Source: Shewanella sp. UCD-KL21 (GTDB lineage Bacteria > Pseudomonadota > Gammaproteobacteria > Enterobacterales > Shewanellaceae). Taken from it: a DNA stretch of 64,000 bases. The position numbers and the translations under genes were made by a program. Below the pieces are notes generated by a model. That model was not told the DNA's origin and ran no database searches. It saw only the letters and a program-made list of their open reading frames with translations. Where the stretch lies: the NCBI RefSeq assembly GCF_001957135.1, contig NZ_MPHK01000001.1:334646-398645 (forward strand), written 5' to 3'. This document shows, in pieces, positions 9,726-18,552 of this stretch (positions are counted from its first letter, which is position 1; each line of letters starts with the position of its first letter).

Positions 9726-10795
9726 AAGAGATCATGTTGCCTTACGTGCTAATTATTTGGCTGTTAGTAAAATTAGGGGTCATTCAATGGAACCTCACCA
9801 ATGCGGTGCGAACCATTGGTTTAGGGATGTTTATTGCCTTTGCATTATTTACCGGTCATAGATTTTGGTCTCCTGCCGATTTAACTGACAGTTCAACTAT
9901 TAAAGCGCCTCATGCCGTGCTTAGCCCTTTAATTGGACAAGAAGTCGAAAACGTTTATGTGACTCATAACCAATTCGTTCAAAAGGGGGAGTTGATTTAC
10001 ACCTTAGTATCAGTGGATAGCACGGAACAAATCAAAGCGCTTGAAGCCAGTAAAAATGCGGTGCAAGCGCAGCATGCTGCCGCAATTGAGCAAATTAATG
10101 CCTTAAACGTCAGTATCAATAACGATGAACGTAACTTAGCGCGTCTAACTGCCTTAAAAGAGCATGCAAGTCAGGTGGACCGCGATAATTTACAGGCGCA
10201 AATTGATGCTAATCGTGCCCAAGTGGCGGCCAATGTAGCCCAGCTGGGCGCGCAAACGGCGCAAATACAAGCTATTGAGGCTGATATTGAATCAGCTAAA
10301 TGGACTGATTCTCGCCGTGAAATACGGGCTCAATATGATGGTCAACTTGCTATTACTAATGTCACCGAAGGCACGCGCTTAGGTAACATGCATTTGTTTG
10401 ACACCAGTAAGAAGTTTTTAGAAATGCGTATTGCCGATCAATCCTATCGCTATATTAAACCCGGGCAGTTTGCTGAATTTTATGTGGATGCTTATCCGGG
10501 AGAAATCTTTAGAGGTCGAGTGCACAGTATTACTTCAGGTACGGGTGAAGCCATGATTAACCCTATGAGCGGCAGTCAAGATGTACGCCAGCATGTGGGT
10601 AACAATAGCGGTTCACATGGCCGTACTGTGGTAATTGAGTTTGAAGAGCCAGAAGGCTATGCCTTACCCATAGGCGCCACAGGTTCTGGCTGGATTTCAG
10701 CAGAGAAGCCTCATCCAGCATTAGGCTTTATGGATATCATTGGCGCGGCGACTGTTAGGCTTAAAGCGTTAAAGTCATACCTTAATGCGCTTTAG
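9722..10795 (+). CDS. HlyD/EmrA-family membrane fusion protein
   Basis: A periplasmic adaptor of the HlyD family, which bridges inner-membrane export to the periplasm or an outer-membrane channel. Two hydrophobic helices near the N-terminus (about residues 5-20 and 28-45) anchor it. A biotinyl-lipoyl-like half-domain follows (A-P-H-A-V-L-S-P-L-I-G), then a long coiled coil (about 95-195, rich in Ala, Gln and Asn), the second half-domain, and a beta-barrel domain. The length of 357 residues is normal. It is coupled to the small membrane protein upstream. No transporter ATPase or outer-membrane factor is nearby, so the exported substrate is not evident. Confidence 0.82.
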   Translation: MKEIMLPYVLIIWLLVKLGVIQWNLTNAVRTIGLGMFIAFALFTGHRFWSPADLTDSSTIKAPHAVLSPLIGQEVENVYVTHNQFVQKGELIYTLVSVDSTEQIKALEASKNAVQAQHAAAIEQINALNVSINNDERNLARLTALKEHASQVDRDNLQAQIDANRAQVAANVAQLGAQTAQIQAIEADIESAKWTDSRREIRAQYDGQLAITNVTEGTRLGNMHLFDTSKKFLEMRIADQSYRYIKPGQFAEFYVDAYPGEIFRGRVHSITSGTGEAMINPMSGSQDVRQHVGNNSGSHGRTVVIEFEEPEGYALPIGATGSGWISAEKPHPALGFMDIIGAATVRLKALKSYLNAL

Positions 10796-10796
10796 T

Positions 10797-10822
10797 GAAA
10801 GCGTACGAGTGAATACGCTTTC
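10797..10822 (+). terminator. hairpin after the HlyD-type gene
   Basis: Nine-base arms at 10797-10805 and 10814-10822 pair perfectly just after the stop codon. No clear U-run follows, so it may protect the transcript end or act as a weak terminator. Confidence 0.4.
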
Positions 10823-10971
10823 GTTGCGAGCCTGTGTTATTGACATTGAATTTAGCACTAGCACTAGCATTAGCAGACTGAGTTATATGACTCGCTCTTT
10901 ATTGCTTATTACTGCAGGGTTTATTCATCCTAATTGAATTGATTCAAGCTAACGTCTTTAGCCTTTAACTT

Positions 10972-11694
10972 TTAGTCTTTTGAGAGTGCCATTTGTGCTG
11001 CATTACAGCTTGCAAGGGCACTATTTTGCTTAAAGTGTTCATTAACGTTTTGGTTAAGTTGGTCGTTATAGTAGTCACTAAATTCACGCATAAGCCCCAG
11101 TGCCAATATTGCTATTGTCATCACTTGGTAGAGTATTCCTGACCATGACATCAAATATATTGATAGCATTAGGTTTAATCCATTACTGGCAACCATAGCT
11201 AATCTTAGCTGGCTGCCTGCTAAGAAGAATAAACTAAAGCTCATCACGACGGCAGCGATAACAGCACACCATTCACTCCAATGCTCAGCCCATAAAAAAC
11301 CTTGCGCCATAGCAACCGCACTAAAGCACACAGACATGAATAAAGGTGAACTTAACCAACTGGGCAGCTTTGGCTGGTCATCGTTTTTCAAGCTTTGACA
11401 TAAGCGAAAGCGGATTACATTGACCAGTTGATTGGCCATGCCAAGAAAACTGCCTAATAAGCCTAAATGAATTGCAGTTAGTACTGACGCTATCATATTG
11501 CCGTGAATAAATTTGCAGTCTTGTTTTTGGCTATTTGCCCACCAGCCAATGGCCATTGAGATAAAACCAATAAGCTGAAAGTAAAACAGGGGGTCGACAA
11601 TAAACTGAAAATCAAATGCGGAAAAATCTAACACAGGCAAGCACAATCCAAGAAAATTAAGGATGCGTATTGTCGTTTTTTTCAGCAATAACAC
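10972..11694 (-). CDS. YgjV-like inner membrane protein
   Basis: A 240-residue hydrophobic protein with about six predicted membrane helices. The pattern (F-I-S-M-A-I-G-W-W then a helix with H-L-G-L-L-G and N-x-I-R-x-R-L) matches the YgjV family of bacterial inner membrane proteins, whose function is unknown. The start is GTG at 11694 with weak context; an internal start is possible. It is transcribed alone, away from umuC. Confidence 0.6.
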   Translation of the reverse strand: MLLLKKTTIRILNFLGLCLPVLDFSAFDFQFIVDPLFYFQLIGFISMAIGWWANSQKQDCKFIHGNMIASVLTAIHLGLLGSFLGMANQLVNVIRFRLCQSLKNDDQPKLPSWLSSPLFMSVCFSAVAMAQGFLWAEHWSEWCAVIAAVVMSFSLFFLAGSQLRLAMVASNGLNLMLSIYLMSWSGILYQVMTIAILALGLMREFSDYYNDQLNQNVNEHFKQNSALASCNAAQMALSKD

Positions 11695-11941
11695 AATGGC
11701 TAAAACCGCATAATAGCCTCGCTTTTGTGATTAGATATAAAACTGTGAACTGGCGAGTGTTTTTTGAACAATTGACTTTTGCTAAGTTGTATTTTTGTTA
11801 GGGTTAGGATCGGTTAGTGTACTGTTTGGGTTTGATATTCGTTATTCTTTTATAGCCAATTTAACGCTAATTTACAGTCAGAACTAAACCTGAAACAGAT
11901 CAGAATAAAAACCAGCACACGCAAATCAATTTATCACCAAT

Positions 11942-13198
11942 TTAACCACAGTGGATTTGCGGAATATCTTGCCAACAGGTAGTGTATTGCGGGGTTAATA
12001 GCTCACGGCGCATATGCCATTTACCTCCAATGCCTTGGGCGGCAACAAATATCGCATCGCTGCCGTAGCGTTGATTTAACTTATCAAAAACCTCCATTAA
12101 GGCAGGATCTTTTGCTGGGGCAAATAAGTCTGTTTGCAAATGTTTAACTGGTGATAGATCTAACAGTCCAATCCCGATTTTATAGTAGCGCGTATTGGGG
12201 TTGTACAGCTTACGGGCAATCTCAGCGGCGTAACTGATGATTTCACAGTTGTCATTGGTTGGATATGCACAGCGGTAATGATATTTAAAGCCATTAGGCT
12301 GTTCATCATAAGGGGAGTTACTGGCAAAGATCAGTATGGTGCTAGCCACAGAGCCTTGCTTTCTGGCTTTGGCTGCCGCGATACCAGCATGTTTACTGAG
12401 CGCCTGTAATAATGAGTCGATATCGCTAATACGTTCACCGACACTACGGGTTGAAAAGATCTGCTGCTTATCCGCTCTGGCACTATCCCAGCCTTTGCAC
12501 GCTTCACCATTGAGCTCTCGTACTGTACACTCGATCTCAATACTAAATTGGCTACGCGCAATACCGAGTTGTAATTGAGCTAAATCCAGCGCGGTGGTGA
12601 TCCCCATAACATGTAATTTTTTACCGATCCGCGAGCCTATTCCCCATACATCGGTGACTTTCATTGCCGATAAAATGGCATTTCTTTGCTCAATGGATTG
12701 GATATAACATACCCCGTTATAGCCATGGAGCTTTTTAGCGGCATGATTGGCCACTTTGGCAAGGGTTAATGTGGCAGCAATACCGACACACACAGGTAAA
12801 CGCGTTTCTTTCCATACCGCGCGGCGGATCATGGCGCCATGGCTTAATAAACAAGGTATTGCGGGGTAACAATGTTTAAACGATAGAAACGACTCATCAA
12901 TAGAGTAAATATGTTGCTCAGGTGCAAAGCGGCCAATCACCTCCATCATAGAGTGAGACAAAGAGGCATATAGCTCGTAATTGGAAGAAAGCGCAATCAC
13001 GCCTGCTTTTTCACAAAAATCGCGCACTTCAAAGTAAGGGCCAAATTTACCCACTCCCAATGCTTTTGCCTGGCGGTTAGCCGCCACAATACAGCCATCG
13101 TTATTGGACAGCACCACGATAGGGCGGCCACGCCACTCTGGGCGAAACACTTGCTCGGCGCTGCAATAAAAAGAGTTAGCATCAACCAGTGCATACAT
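11942..13198 (-). CDS. umuC: DNA polymerase V catalytic subunit UmuC
   Basis: Y-family translesion DNA polymerase, active with UmuD' after SOS induction. The N-terminal palm has the metal-binding V-D-A-N-S-F-Y motif (residues 5-11) and the catalytic S-I-D-E-S-F. Helix-hairpin-helix (W-G-I-G-x-x-x-G-K-K-L) and little-finger regions follow, ending in a UmuC-type C-terminus; 418 residues is the standard length. It starts at ATG 40 bp downstream of umuD on the same strand, so the pair forms an operon under the LexA box upstream of umuD. Confidence 0.95.
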   Translation of the reverse strand: MYALVDANSFYCSAEQVFRPEWRGRPIVVLSNNDGCIVAANRQAKALGVGKFGPYFEVRDFCEKAGVIALSSNYELYASLSHSMMEVIGRFAPEQHIYSIDESFLSFKHCYPAIPCLLSHGAMIRRAVWKETRLPVCVGIAATLTLAKVANHAAKKLHGYNGVCYIQSIEQRNAILSAMKVTDVWGIGSRIGKKLHVMGITTALDLAQLQLGIARSQFSIEIECTVRELNGEACKGWDSARADKQQIFSTRSVGERISDIDSLLQALSKHAGIAAAKARKQGSVASTILIFASNSPYDEQPNGFKYHYRCAYPTNDNCEIISYAAEIARKLYNPNTRYYKIGIGLLDLSPVKHLQTDLFAPAKDPALMEVFDKLNQRYGSDAIFVAAQGIGGKWHMRRELLTPQYTTCWQDIPQIHCG

Positions 13199-13238
13199 AA
13201 TTTAACTGTCCGTTAGTCGTTAGTTTAATCAACTAATA

Positions 13239-13646
13239 TTAGTTATTAACTAATATCGGGCTTTGGCGATGACAACGGATCGAACGGACCACTACGCCTT
13301 CAACACTGAAGTTGTCATACTCTTGTATGGTGACACTCTGGTGAAGATCATTTGCTGATAATAATAATCGCCGCTGGGTATCAATGAGCTTACAGACAAA
13401 GTTGCCATTATAGTTCGCCACGATCACATCGTGGTTTTCGACACTGACATGGCGATCAACAATGAGAATATCTTTATCAAAAATGCCGACTTTCTCCATA
13501 GAGTCACCGCTGGCTTGGCCAATAAAAGTGGCACTGGGATGCTCAATTAATAGCTCATCTAAACTTAGTGGCAGTTGCCGATATTCAGCCGCAGGGCTTT
13601 CAAATCCGCTGATACCGGCGCAGGCAAAAATAGGAATAACCTTCAT
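13239..13646 (-). CDS. umuD: SOS mutagenesis protein UmuD
   Basis: LexA-like self-cleaving protein whose shortened form UmuD' completes polymerase V. The Ser-Lys dyad is visible: S49 in G-D-S-M and K86, 37 residues apart as in E. coli (S60/K97). I use the ATG at 13646, 10 bases after GGTGAG, rather than the in-frame GTG at 13658. The cleavage region reads C9-A-G-I-S-G14-F-E-S-P, so cleavage before G11 (LexA-like Ala-Gly) or before G14 (aligned with the E. coli Cys-Gly position) are both possible. The N-terminal arm is shorter than in E. coli. Confidence 0.93.
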   Translation of the reverse strand: MKVIPIFACAGISGFESPAAEYRQLPLSLDELLIEHPSATFIGQASGDSMEKVGIFDKDILIVDRHVSVENHDVIVANYNGNFVCKLIDTQRRLLLSANDLHQSVTIQEYDNFSVEGVVVRSIRCHRQSPILVNN

Positions 13647-13665
13647 AAAAATCGACACTCACCAA

Positions 13666-13685
13666 TACTGTATATTTATACAGTA
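13666..13685 (-). promoter_or_regulatory. LexA (SOS) box of umuDC
   Basis: A 20-base near-perfect palindrome fitting the TACTGT-N8-ACAGTA SOS consensus lies 20 bases upstream of the umuD ATG. It predicts LexA repression of umuDC until DNA damage. Confidence 0.93.
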
Positions 13686-14105
13686 TTATAGCCGGCCCCG
13701 TAAAATTGGCAATCAATTCCGTAAAAGCGCTGAATAAAGCAGCATTTAGATGGGAATATGTACTGTTTCGAGTCAAGCTAACAAAGTTCTGTAGCTGGCA
13801 TTCATTCCTACAGTGCGCATCAGTGTTTATGTGTTACTAAAAACAGCCAATAAAAGCTGTAATTAATCGCTTGAGCACATTGGTTAAGATAAACACTAAA
13901 AGTTAATTGTTTGTTCAGCTTAGGTTTAGCTTGAGTAAGTAAAATGAGGGTTAAGTTTACTGCGGCGATTTAACTATCTCGAGGAGGCGATGTATCAATA
14001 AGCATATGATCAAATAGCTGTCGCAGTAATTTAAACAAGCAATTACTTGAAATCGCATGATGCTCAGCAAGGCTGAGTGCTTACTGACAGATAGGAGTCA
14101 ATGTG
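13686..14105. other. intergenic stretch without a gene
   Basis: About 420 bases between the SOS box and a small secreted-protein gene. I see a short CTCAGC/GCTGAG hairpin near 14060 and an AGGAG ribosome site just before the next gene, and no convincing reading frame. Confidence 0.5.
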
Positions 14106-14510
14106 ATGAAAAAAAGCTTTATCATTGTAATGTTGGGAATATGTTCTTTTACCGCGAATGCGAGTCTATCAACTCAAAAACCGGTTGTGATTCAAATTGA
14201 GCAATCATTAACCCAAATGAATAGCGCCTTGAGTTGCTCAATTGTCTACTCGCATACGCCGATGGCTTCGCAGGCGGATTACTACAAAGGCGTGGCTTAC
14301 GAACGCTATTCCGATCTAGTAGCGCAACTGGTGTTATCAGGCCAATCTGAAGAGGGCGCAAGGCAAACCGCAATTGAAAAAATTGTCATGCAATCACAAA
14401 CCATTAAACAGCAGATCGATACAACAAAAACTGGCGCAGAAACAGAGCTAAAACAGCTACTGCAACAAACGGCTAAAAACAATGATTGTGTACATTACGT
14501 CAACATTTAA
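14106..14510 (+). CDS. small secreted protein of unknown function
   Basis: A 134-residue protein with a clear signal peptide: M-K-K-S, a hydrophobic core, and cleavage probably after A-N-A near residue 19. The mature part is helical and has two widely spaced cysteines that could form a disulfide. The ATG at 14106 is preceded by AGGAG; the GTG three bases earlier is less likely. No family is recognised. Confidence 0.6.
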   Translation: MKKSFIIVMLGICSFTANASLSTQKPVVIQIEQSLTQMNSALSCSIVYSHTPMASQADYYKGVAYERYSDLVAQLVLSGQSEEGARQTAIEKIVMQSQTIKQQIDTTKTGAETELKQLLQQTAKNNDCVHYVNI

Positions 14511-14676
14511 GATGTACGGTCACAATTAAGATGTACGGGCATAGTTAATATTCATAAAGCGATTAATATTTACCGCGAATAAGGCAGACATTTTACCGTG
14601 GCAAGAACTTCTAGTTCTGAACAGAGTAGTGGTCTGCTAAACTGCCTTTGTCATTTCTAATCCGATAAAAATTTTT

Positions 14677-15489
14677 ATGCAAAGTAAGCCATTACGTCAA
14701 GCCAAAACCATCGAGAATGTTTTTAATAGTGCCTATTGGCACCTTGGTCAGCAAGATTTTACGATAAATGAAATTCGCACCAAGCTTGAGCGTAAAACCG
14801 AAAACCAGCAATGGATAGATACCGTACTTAACCAACTCATAGAAAATGGTTACTTAAAAAGTGACTATGACTTTGCAGTACGTTATTGCGAACTGGCTTT
14901 TAGTCATGAGCTGGGAAAAGCAGCGATAAAACGCAAGTTACAACAACGTGGTGTCGCAGTAACTGATATTGATAGCGCCATAGAGCAAGTAATGCATGAG
15001 CAAAATGTAGATCCATTGGAGATGGCAGCTACGCGACTGCAAAACAAATTTGAACACTTTCATGGTACTAACAAAGAAAAAGTCTACTCACAGATGACCA
15101 CCAAAGGTTTTTCTCGCGCTGAAATTGATTACGCATTATCACAACACCCTCAAGTTGACACTCTGCGCAGTAAATTAGCCCTTAAAGCCGACAAAGCTGA
15201 TGTAAAGTCTGAAATTATCAAGCTGTATAATAAAGGCAAAGGTAAAACGCTGATATTGCAAGAATTAAAACAGCGCCTTATTGATGTTAGCGATTTCGAA
15301 GAGCTGATATACCAACTAAGCCTAACTGAAGAGTTAGACTTTTATCTCAGTTGTAAAAATCAATTGGCTAAAAAGCGTTATGACTTATCGGACTATAAAG
15401 AAAAGTCCAAAGCCTATGCTTACTTATCTCGTAAAGGCTTTGATAGTGACGAAATTAAACAAGCCATGATTTTAGATGATGAAGCATAG
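14677..15489 (+). CDS. RecX-like protein, unusually long
   Basis: RecX proteins bind RecA filaments and limit recombination. The N-terminal half shows the RecX pattern (N-S-A-Y-W-x-L-x-x-x-D-F-T-x-x-E-I-R-x-K-L, then Y-L-K-S-D-Y-D-F-A). The protein is 270 residues, against about 150 for typical RecX, and seems to hold further copies of the three-helix RecX repeat (for example around residues 155-180 and 240-262). No recA gene is adjacent. It may be a divergent RecX paralogue with its own partner. Confidence 0.65.
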   Translation: MQSKPLRQAKTIENVFNSAYWHLGQQDFTINEIRTKLERKTENQQWIDTVLNQLIENGYLKSDYDFAVRYCELAFSHELGKAAIKRKLQQRGVAVTDIDSAIEQVMHEQNVDPLEMAATRLQNKFEHFHGTNKEKVYSQMTTKGFSRAEIDYALSQHPQVDTLRSKLALKADKADVKSEIIKLYNKGKGKTLILQELKQRLIDVSDFEELIYQLSLTEELDFYLSCKNQLAKKRYDLSDYKEKSKAYAYLSRKGFDSDEIKQAMILDDEA

Positions 15490-15514
15490 CTTATGTCTAT
15501 TTAAGCGTTAAAAG

Positions 15515-15694
15515 CTACTTGCTAGCTTGACGTTGTGCTAATTCAATCTGCTGCCAAATACTCTCTGCTGCCGAGGTAAGAGAGGCATAGCTTTTTATAT
15601 CGCCTTTTCTTTGAGCCTGCATGGCTTGTTCTTGCGTTAAATCATACTGCTTACGTAAATTTTTAATGGGATCTCGTTTGAATAAGCCAAACAT
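15515..15694 (-). CDS. small protein of the M-F-G-L-F-K-x-D-P family (DUF6435-like)
   Basis: A 59-residue protein beginning M-F-G-L-F-K-R-D-P-I-K and continuing as a helical hairpin rich in Gln and Ala. This opening is characteristic of a family of tiny uncharacterised proteins in marine gammaproteobacteria and Bacteroidetes. I start at 15694, preceded by an AGGA, and not at the earlier in-frame start 15739. Function is unknown. Confidence 0.65.
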   Translation of the reverse strand: MFGLFKRDPIKNLRKQYDLTQEQAMQAQRKGDIKSYASLTSAAESIWQQIELAQRQASK

Positions 15695-15967
15695 AGGTGA
15701 ATCCTGTTTAGAGAGAAGATGCATGGTTATACGCCCCAACGAGGAAATGGTTTATAAAAGAGCAATTTTAATAGTCGTAAGTTTATATTTTGGCTGTTAA
15801 ATTAAATTGCTGGTGGTCATGCTTGCTAACAGTGTTTGATCTCCCTAGGTTTGCTTTTGATTCGACACATTAAAAGTTATGAAAAAAATTCAACCTAAAA
15901 ATCATTGTAGCAATAAGGTTTTTAAATAAGTTTACGTTTTAGAGCTGTTAAGGTTAAATTTTTTGAT

Positions 15968-16948
15968 ATGAATATAATGAGTAAATTAAAACAAGAATGG
16001 TTTTTAGTCGCTATGGTTGCAGCGATTGCATTGGCTATGGTGTCAGCGGATGTGGGTAAGTCTGGTGGGATATTACAGCTCGATCAAGTAACGGCTATTG
16101 GTATTGCCATGGTGTTTTTTTTACATGGGCTTAACCTGTCACCTAAGGCAATAAAAGCGGGCGTTACTAACTGGCGACTGCACCTTTATATTCAAACGGC
16201 CACTTTTATTGCTTACCCGATCCTGTGGCTGCTTTTTGGGGATTCACTTTTAGCCTTTATGCCTGCGGCGCTAGCGTTTGGTTTTTGCTATTTATTCGTA
16301 TTGCCAAGTACCATATCTTCTTCGGTAGCGATGACAAGTGTGGCCAAAGGCAACATACCTGCGGCAATTTTCAATGCATCGCTTTCAAGCATTATAGGCG
16401 TATTTATAACGCCTTTATTTATTCAGCTGTTTATGAATCTCGATGGCGCCGAATTAAACCTGATGGATTCGGTGTTATCTATCGCCAAACTATTACTAAT
16501 TCCAATGATTGTGGGCCAGCTTTTAAGGCCGTTATTACTGCGCTTTATTGAGAAACATAAGTCCGTGATAAACAAAATAGACAAAATCGTCATCATCTTA
16601 ATTGTTTACAATGCCTTTTGTGATTCGGTTATTAATGGTATTTGGAGTGAGTTTTCAGCTTGGTTACTGCTATATTGTATTGCAATTTGTACCCTGGTGA
16701 TGTTGTTTATGGTGCATGGGATCCAATGGGGCGCTAAGCGCTGTCAGTTTAATAAGGAAGATGAAATCGCCGCCGTGTTCTGCGGGACGAAAAAAACCTT
16801 GGCAGCTGGTGTGCCTATGGCGCAGGTTATTTTTGGATCTGATCCCGCATTGGGAATGATTTTGTTACCCATCATGCTGTATCACCCAATACAGATTTTT
16901 TATTGTGCACTGTTAGCTAATCGCTATGCAGAGCGATTAGCAAAATAA
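15968..16948 (+). CDS. bile acid:sodium symporter-like (BASS/SBF-like) transporter
   Basis: A 326-residue integral membrane protein with about nine to ten hydrophobic helices. The pattern (F-F-L-H-G-L-N-L-S near residue 60, C-G-T-K-K-T-L-A-A-G-V-P near 275) is that of the SBF-like branch of the BASS superfamily, thought to import organic anions with sodium. The substrate cannot be told from sequence. The next gene starts 35 bp downstream on the same strand and may be cotranscribed. Confidence 0.8.
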   Translation: MNIMSKLKQEWFLVAMVAAIALAMVSADVGKSGGILQLDQVTAIGIAMVFFLHGLNLSPKAIKAGVTNWRLHLYIQTATFIAYPILWLLFGDSLLAFMPAALAFGFCYLFVLPSTISSSVAMTSVAKGNIPAAIFNASLSSIIGVFITPLFIQLFMNLDGAELNLMDSVLSIAKLLLIPMIVGQLLRPLLLRFIEKHKSVINKIDKIVIILIVYNAFCDSVINGIWSEFSAWLLLYCIAICTLVMLFMVHGIQWGAKRCQFNKEDEIAAVFCGTKKTLAAGVPMAQVIFGSDPALGMILLPIMLYHPIQIFYCALLANRYAERLAK

Positions 16949-16983
16949 TATAACTGATTAAATTTAATGCTTAAGGATGGGCA

Positions 16984-17694
16984 ATGACAATTGTAAAACT
17001 GATTAGCTGCACTGTAGATGATGATAATGTTGCCGCTTTTACAGCAAGCCAATGTGCTTGGCAGCAATTAGAAAATTGTAGCGGATTTTTAGCTCAAGTA
17101 GGTGGCTGGCGCGCTGATTTAAGTCAATTACCATTGCAAAACCATGCTGCACCATTGCATGATAAAAACATCAATACCGCCGTGTTTTTCGGGTTTTGGC
17201 AGTCAACTGAAGATGTTACTGCCTTCATGGAAACCACGCACGATCAGATATTTACCGCTAATCATCAGGGTAAAACCTACCAAACCTGCCAGGTTAAGTA
17301 TTTTGAAATGTTGCCAACATCGTCAAACTTAGTTGTGGCAAACCCCAACGCCGAGATTATCAGCCTTAGTCATTATGTGGCTGATTTAGCGAAAATGGCG
17401 CAACTGCAGCAACTTTACTTTGACAACTACTCAGCAAAGGGCTTAGTTGACTGCCAGCTTTTAAGGCCTCGTCGCTCACTTAAGCCTCAAGCTAGTGCCC
17501 AAGAAGATGCAAACGTAGAAGCAAAAGTAGAGTTCATGCTGGTTTGCTGGTGGAGGAGTCAAAAACAAGTGGTTTTAATGCAAAATAAAACCCAGCCGAA
17601 GCAAGAACAACAAGGGCAATTAACAGCGTTATCTGAACAGGTTATTAAGCTAGAGCCGAAATGGAATGTGCAAGCAAGAGGCATTGATAGCTAA
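16984..17694 (+). CDS. YdbC-like (DUF4937) protein with dimeric alpha-beta barrel fold
   Basis: The N-terminal ~105 residues fit the YdbC/DUF4937 pattern (C-T-V near the start, A-W-x-x-L, G-F-L-A-Q-V-G-G-W), a ferredoxin-like fold related to antibiotic biosynthesis monooxygenases. The remaining half carries a second similar region (about 115-190) and then a Gln-rich tail. Its role is unknown. It follows the BASS-like transporter closely. Confidence 0.6.
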   Translation: MTIVKLISCTVDDDNVAAFTASQCAWQQLENCSGFLAQVGGWRADLSQLPLQNHAAPLHDKNINTAVFFGFWQSTEDVTAFMETTHDQIFTANHQGKTYQTCQVKYFEMLPTSSNLVVANPNAEIISLSHYVADLAKMAQLQQLYFDNYSAKGLVDCQLLRPRRSLKPQASAQEDANVEAKVEFMLVCWWRSQKQVVLMQNKTQPKQEQQGQLTALSEQVIKLEPKWNVQARGIDS

Positions 17695-17700
17695 GGTTAT

Positions 17701-17726
17701 AGCAGACTGATGTACAACAGCCTGCT
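17701..17726. terminator. hairpin between convergent genes
   Basis: Nine-base arms at 17701-17709 and 17718-17726 (one mismatch) lie between the YdbC-like gene and the convergent secreted-protein gene. A-rich sequence follows, with no U-run; weak evidence. Confidence 0.35.
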
Positions 17727-17760
17727 TAATCTAAATAAAAAATCACCGCTAAATAAAAGT

Positions 17761-18189
17761 CTATTTGTATTCAATAATACGAGCGATATAGCTAAATTTA
17801 CCAGAGTCATTGCGATAGTTACGATACAAATCAACAGAGAATGCCTTTGGTTTATCTTGATCAATTTTTACGGCAATTTTATCACTTAACTTATCTATAT
17901 TAGATTCATTGTAAACATAGAATTTGTTGACTTTTTCAAGCCCCAGCTGTTTAGCTTTGTGGCTTGTGGTATAAATTTCGCTATAAACATCTTTGACAAA
18001 TCCTTGATAGGTAACGCGTTCAAAATTAGCATTTTTATCAACAGTGATAAGAATATCAGTTTGCTCATCCAGTGTGATTAACTGCTCCATTGCTGAGTCT
18101 AATTTATGATGGGCTGCTTGGTTCAATGTCGTTGCAGAAACACCTGCAGATAGTGAAATAAGTAATGCTGCAACCAAAGTCTTTTTCAT
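17761..18189 (-). CDS. small periplasmic protein of unknown function
   Basis: A 142-residue protein with a typical signal peptide (M-K-K-T, a hydrophobic core, cleavage after S-A near residue 20). The mature domain is mixed alpha/beta and lysine-rich, with no cysteine. No family recognised. It is transcribed alone, convergent with the YdbC-like gene. Confidence 0.6.
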   Translation of the reverse strand: MKKTLVAALLISLSAGVSATTLNQAAHHKLDSAMEQLITLDEQTDILITVDKNANFERVTYQGFVKDVYSEIYTTSHKAKQLGLEKVNKFYVYNESNIDKLSDKIAVKIDQDKPKAFSVDLYRNYRNDSGKFSYIARIIEYK

Positions 18190-18552
18190 TCTAATACCCT
18201 AAAATTTTTATTCGTAAAATATGTTTTAAACCACTTTAAATAGGTCGTTAACTGCTGTTTTAAGTGTTTATGATGATTTGTTTAAACACATCATAATCAA
18301 TCATCAACGCTATGCTGAATGCCATATGAAGGATTGAACCCTACATATACAGGCTATGTTTAATGAGGTGTGCAATACTTAAACAATGAGGTTTAAAGGT
18401 TAATGACGTTTGAGCTGAAATAACCATGAATGTTGACTTAAGTTTAAAGCTTTAAAAACGTGCATGATAAAGCTAGGTTTTACTATTTAACCTATAAAAA
18501 CAATGCTACCGTGTCGAAATAAGGTGATATTTGATATTGGAGTAGAAGTTAA
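18190..18552. other. intergenic stretch without a gene
   Basis: About 360 bases between two divergently oriented secreted-protein genes, presumably holding both promoters. It is AT-rich and I see no convincing reading frame or structured element. Confidence 0.5.
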
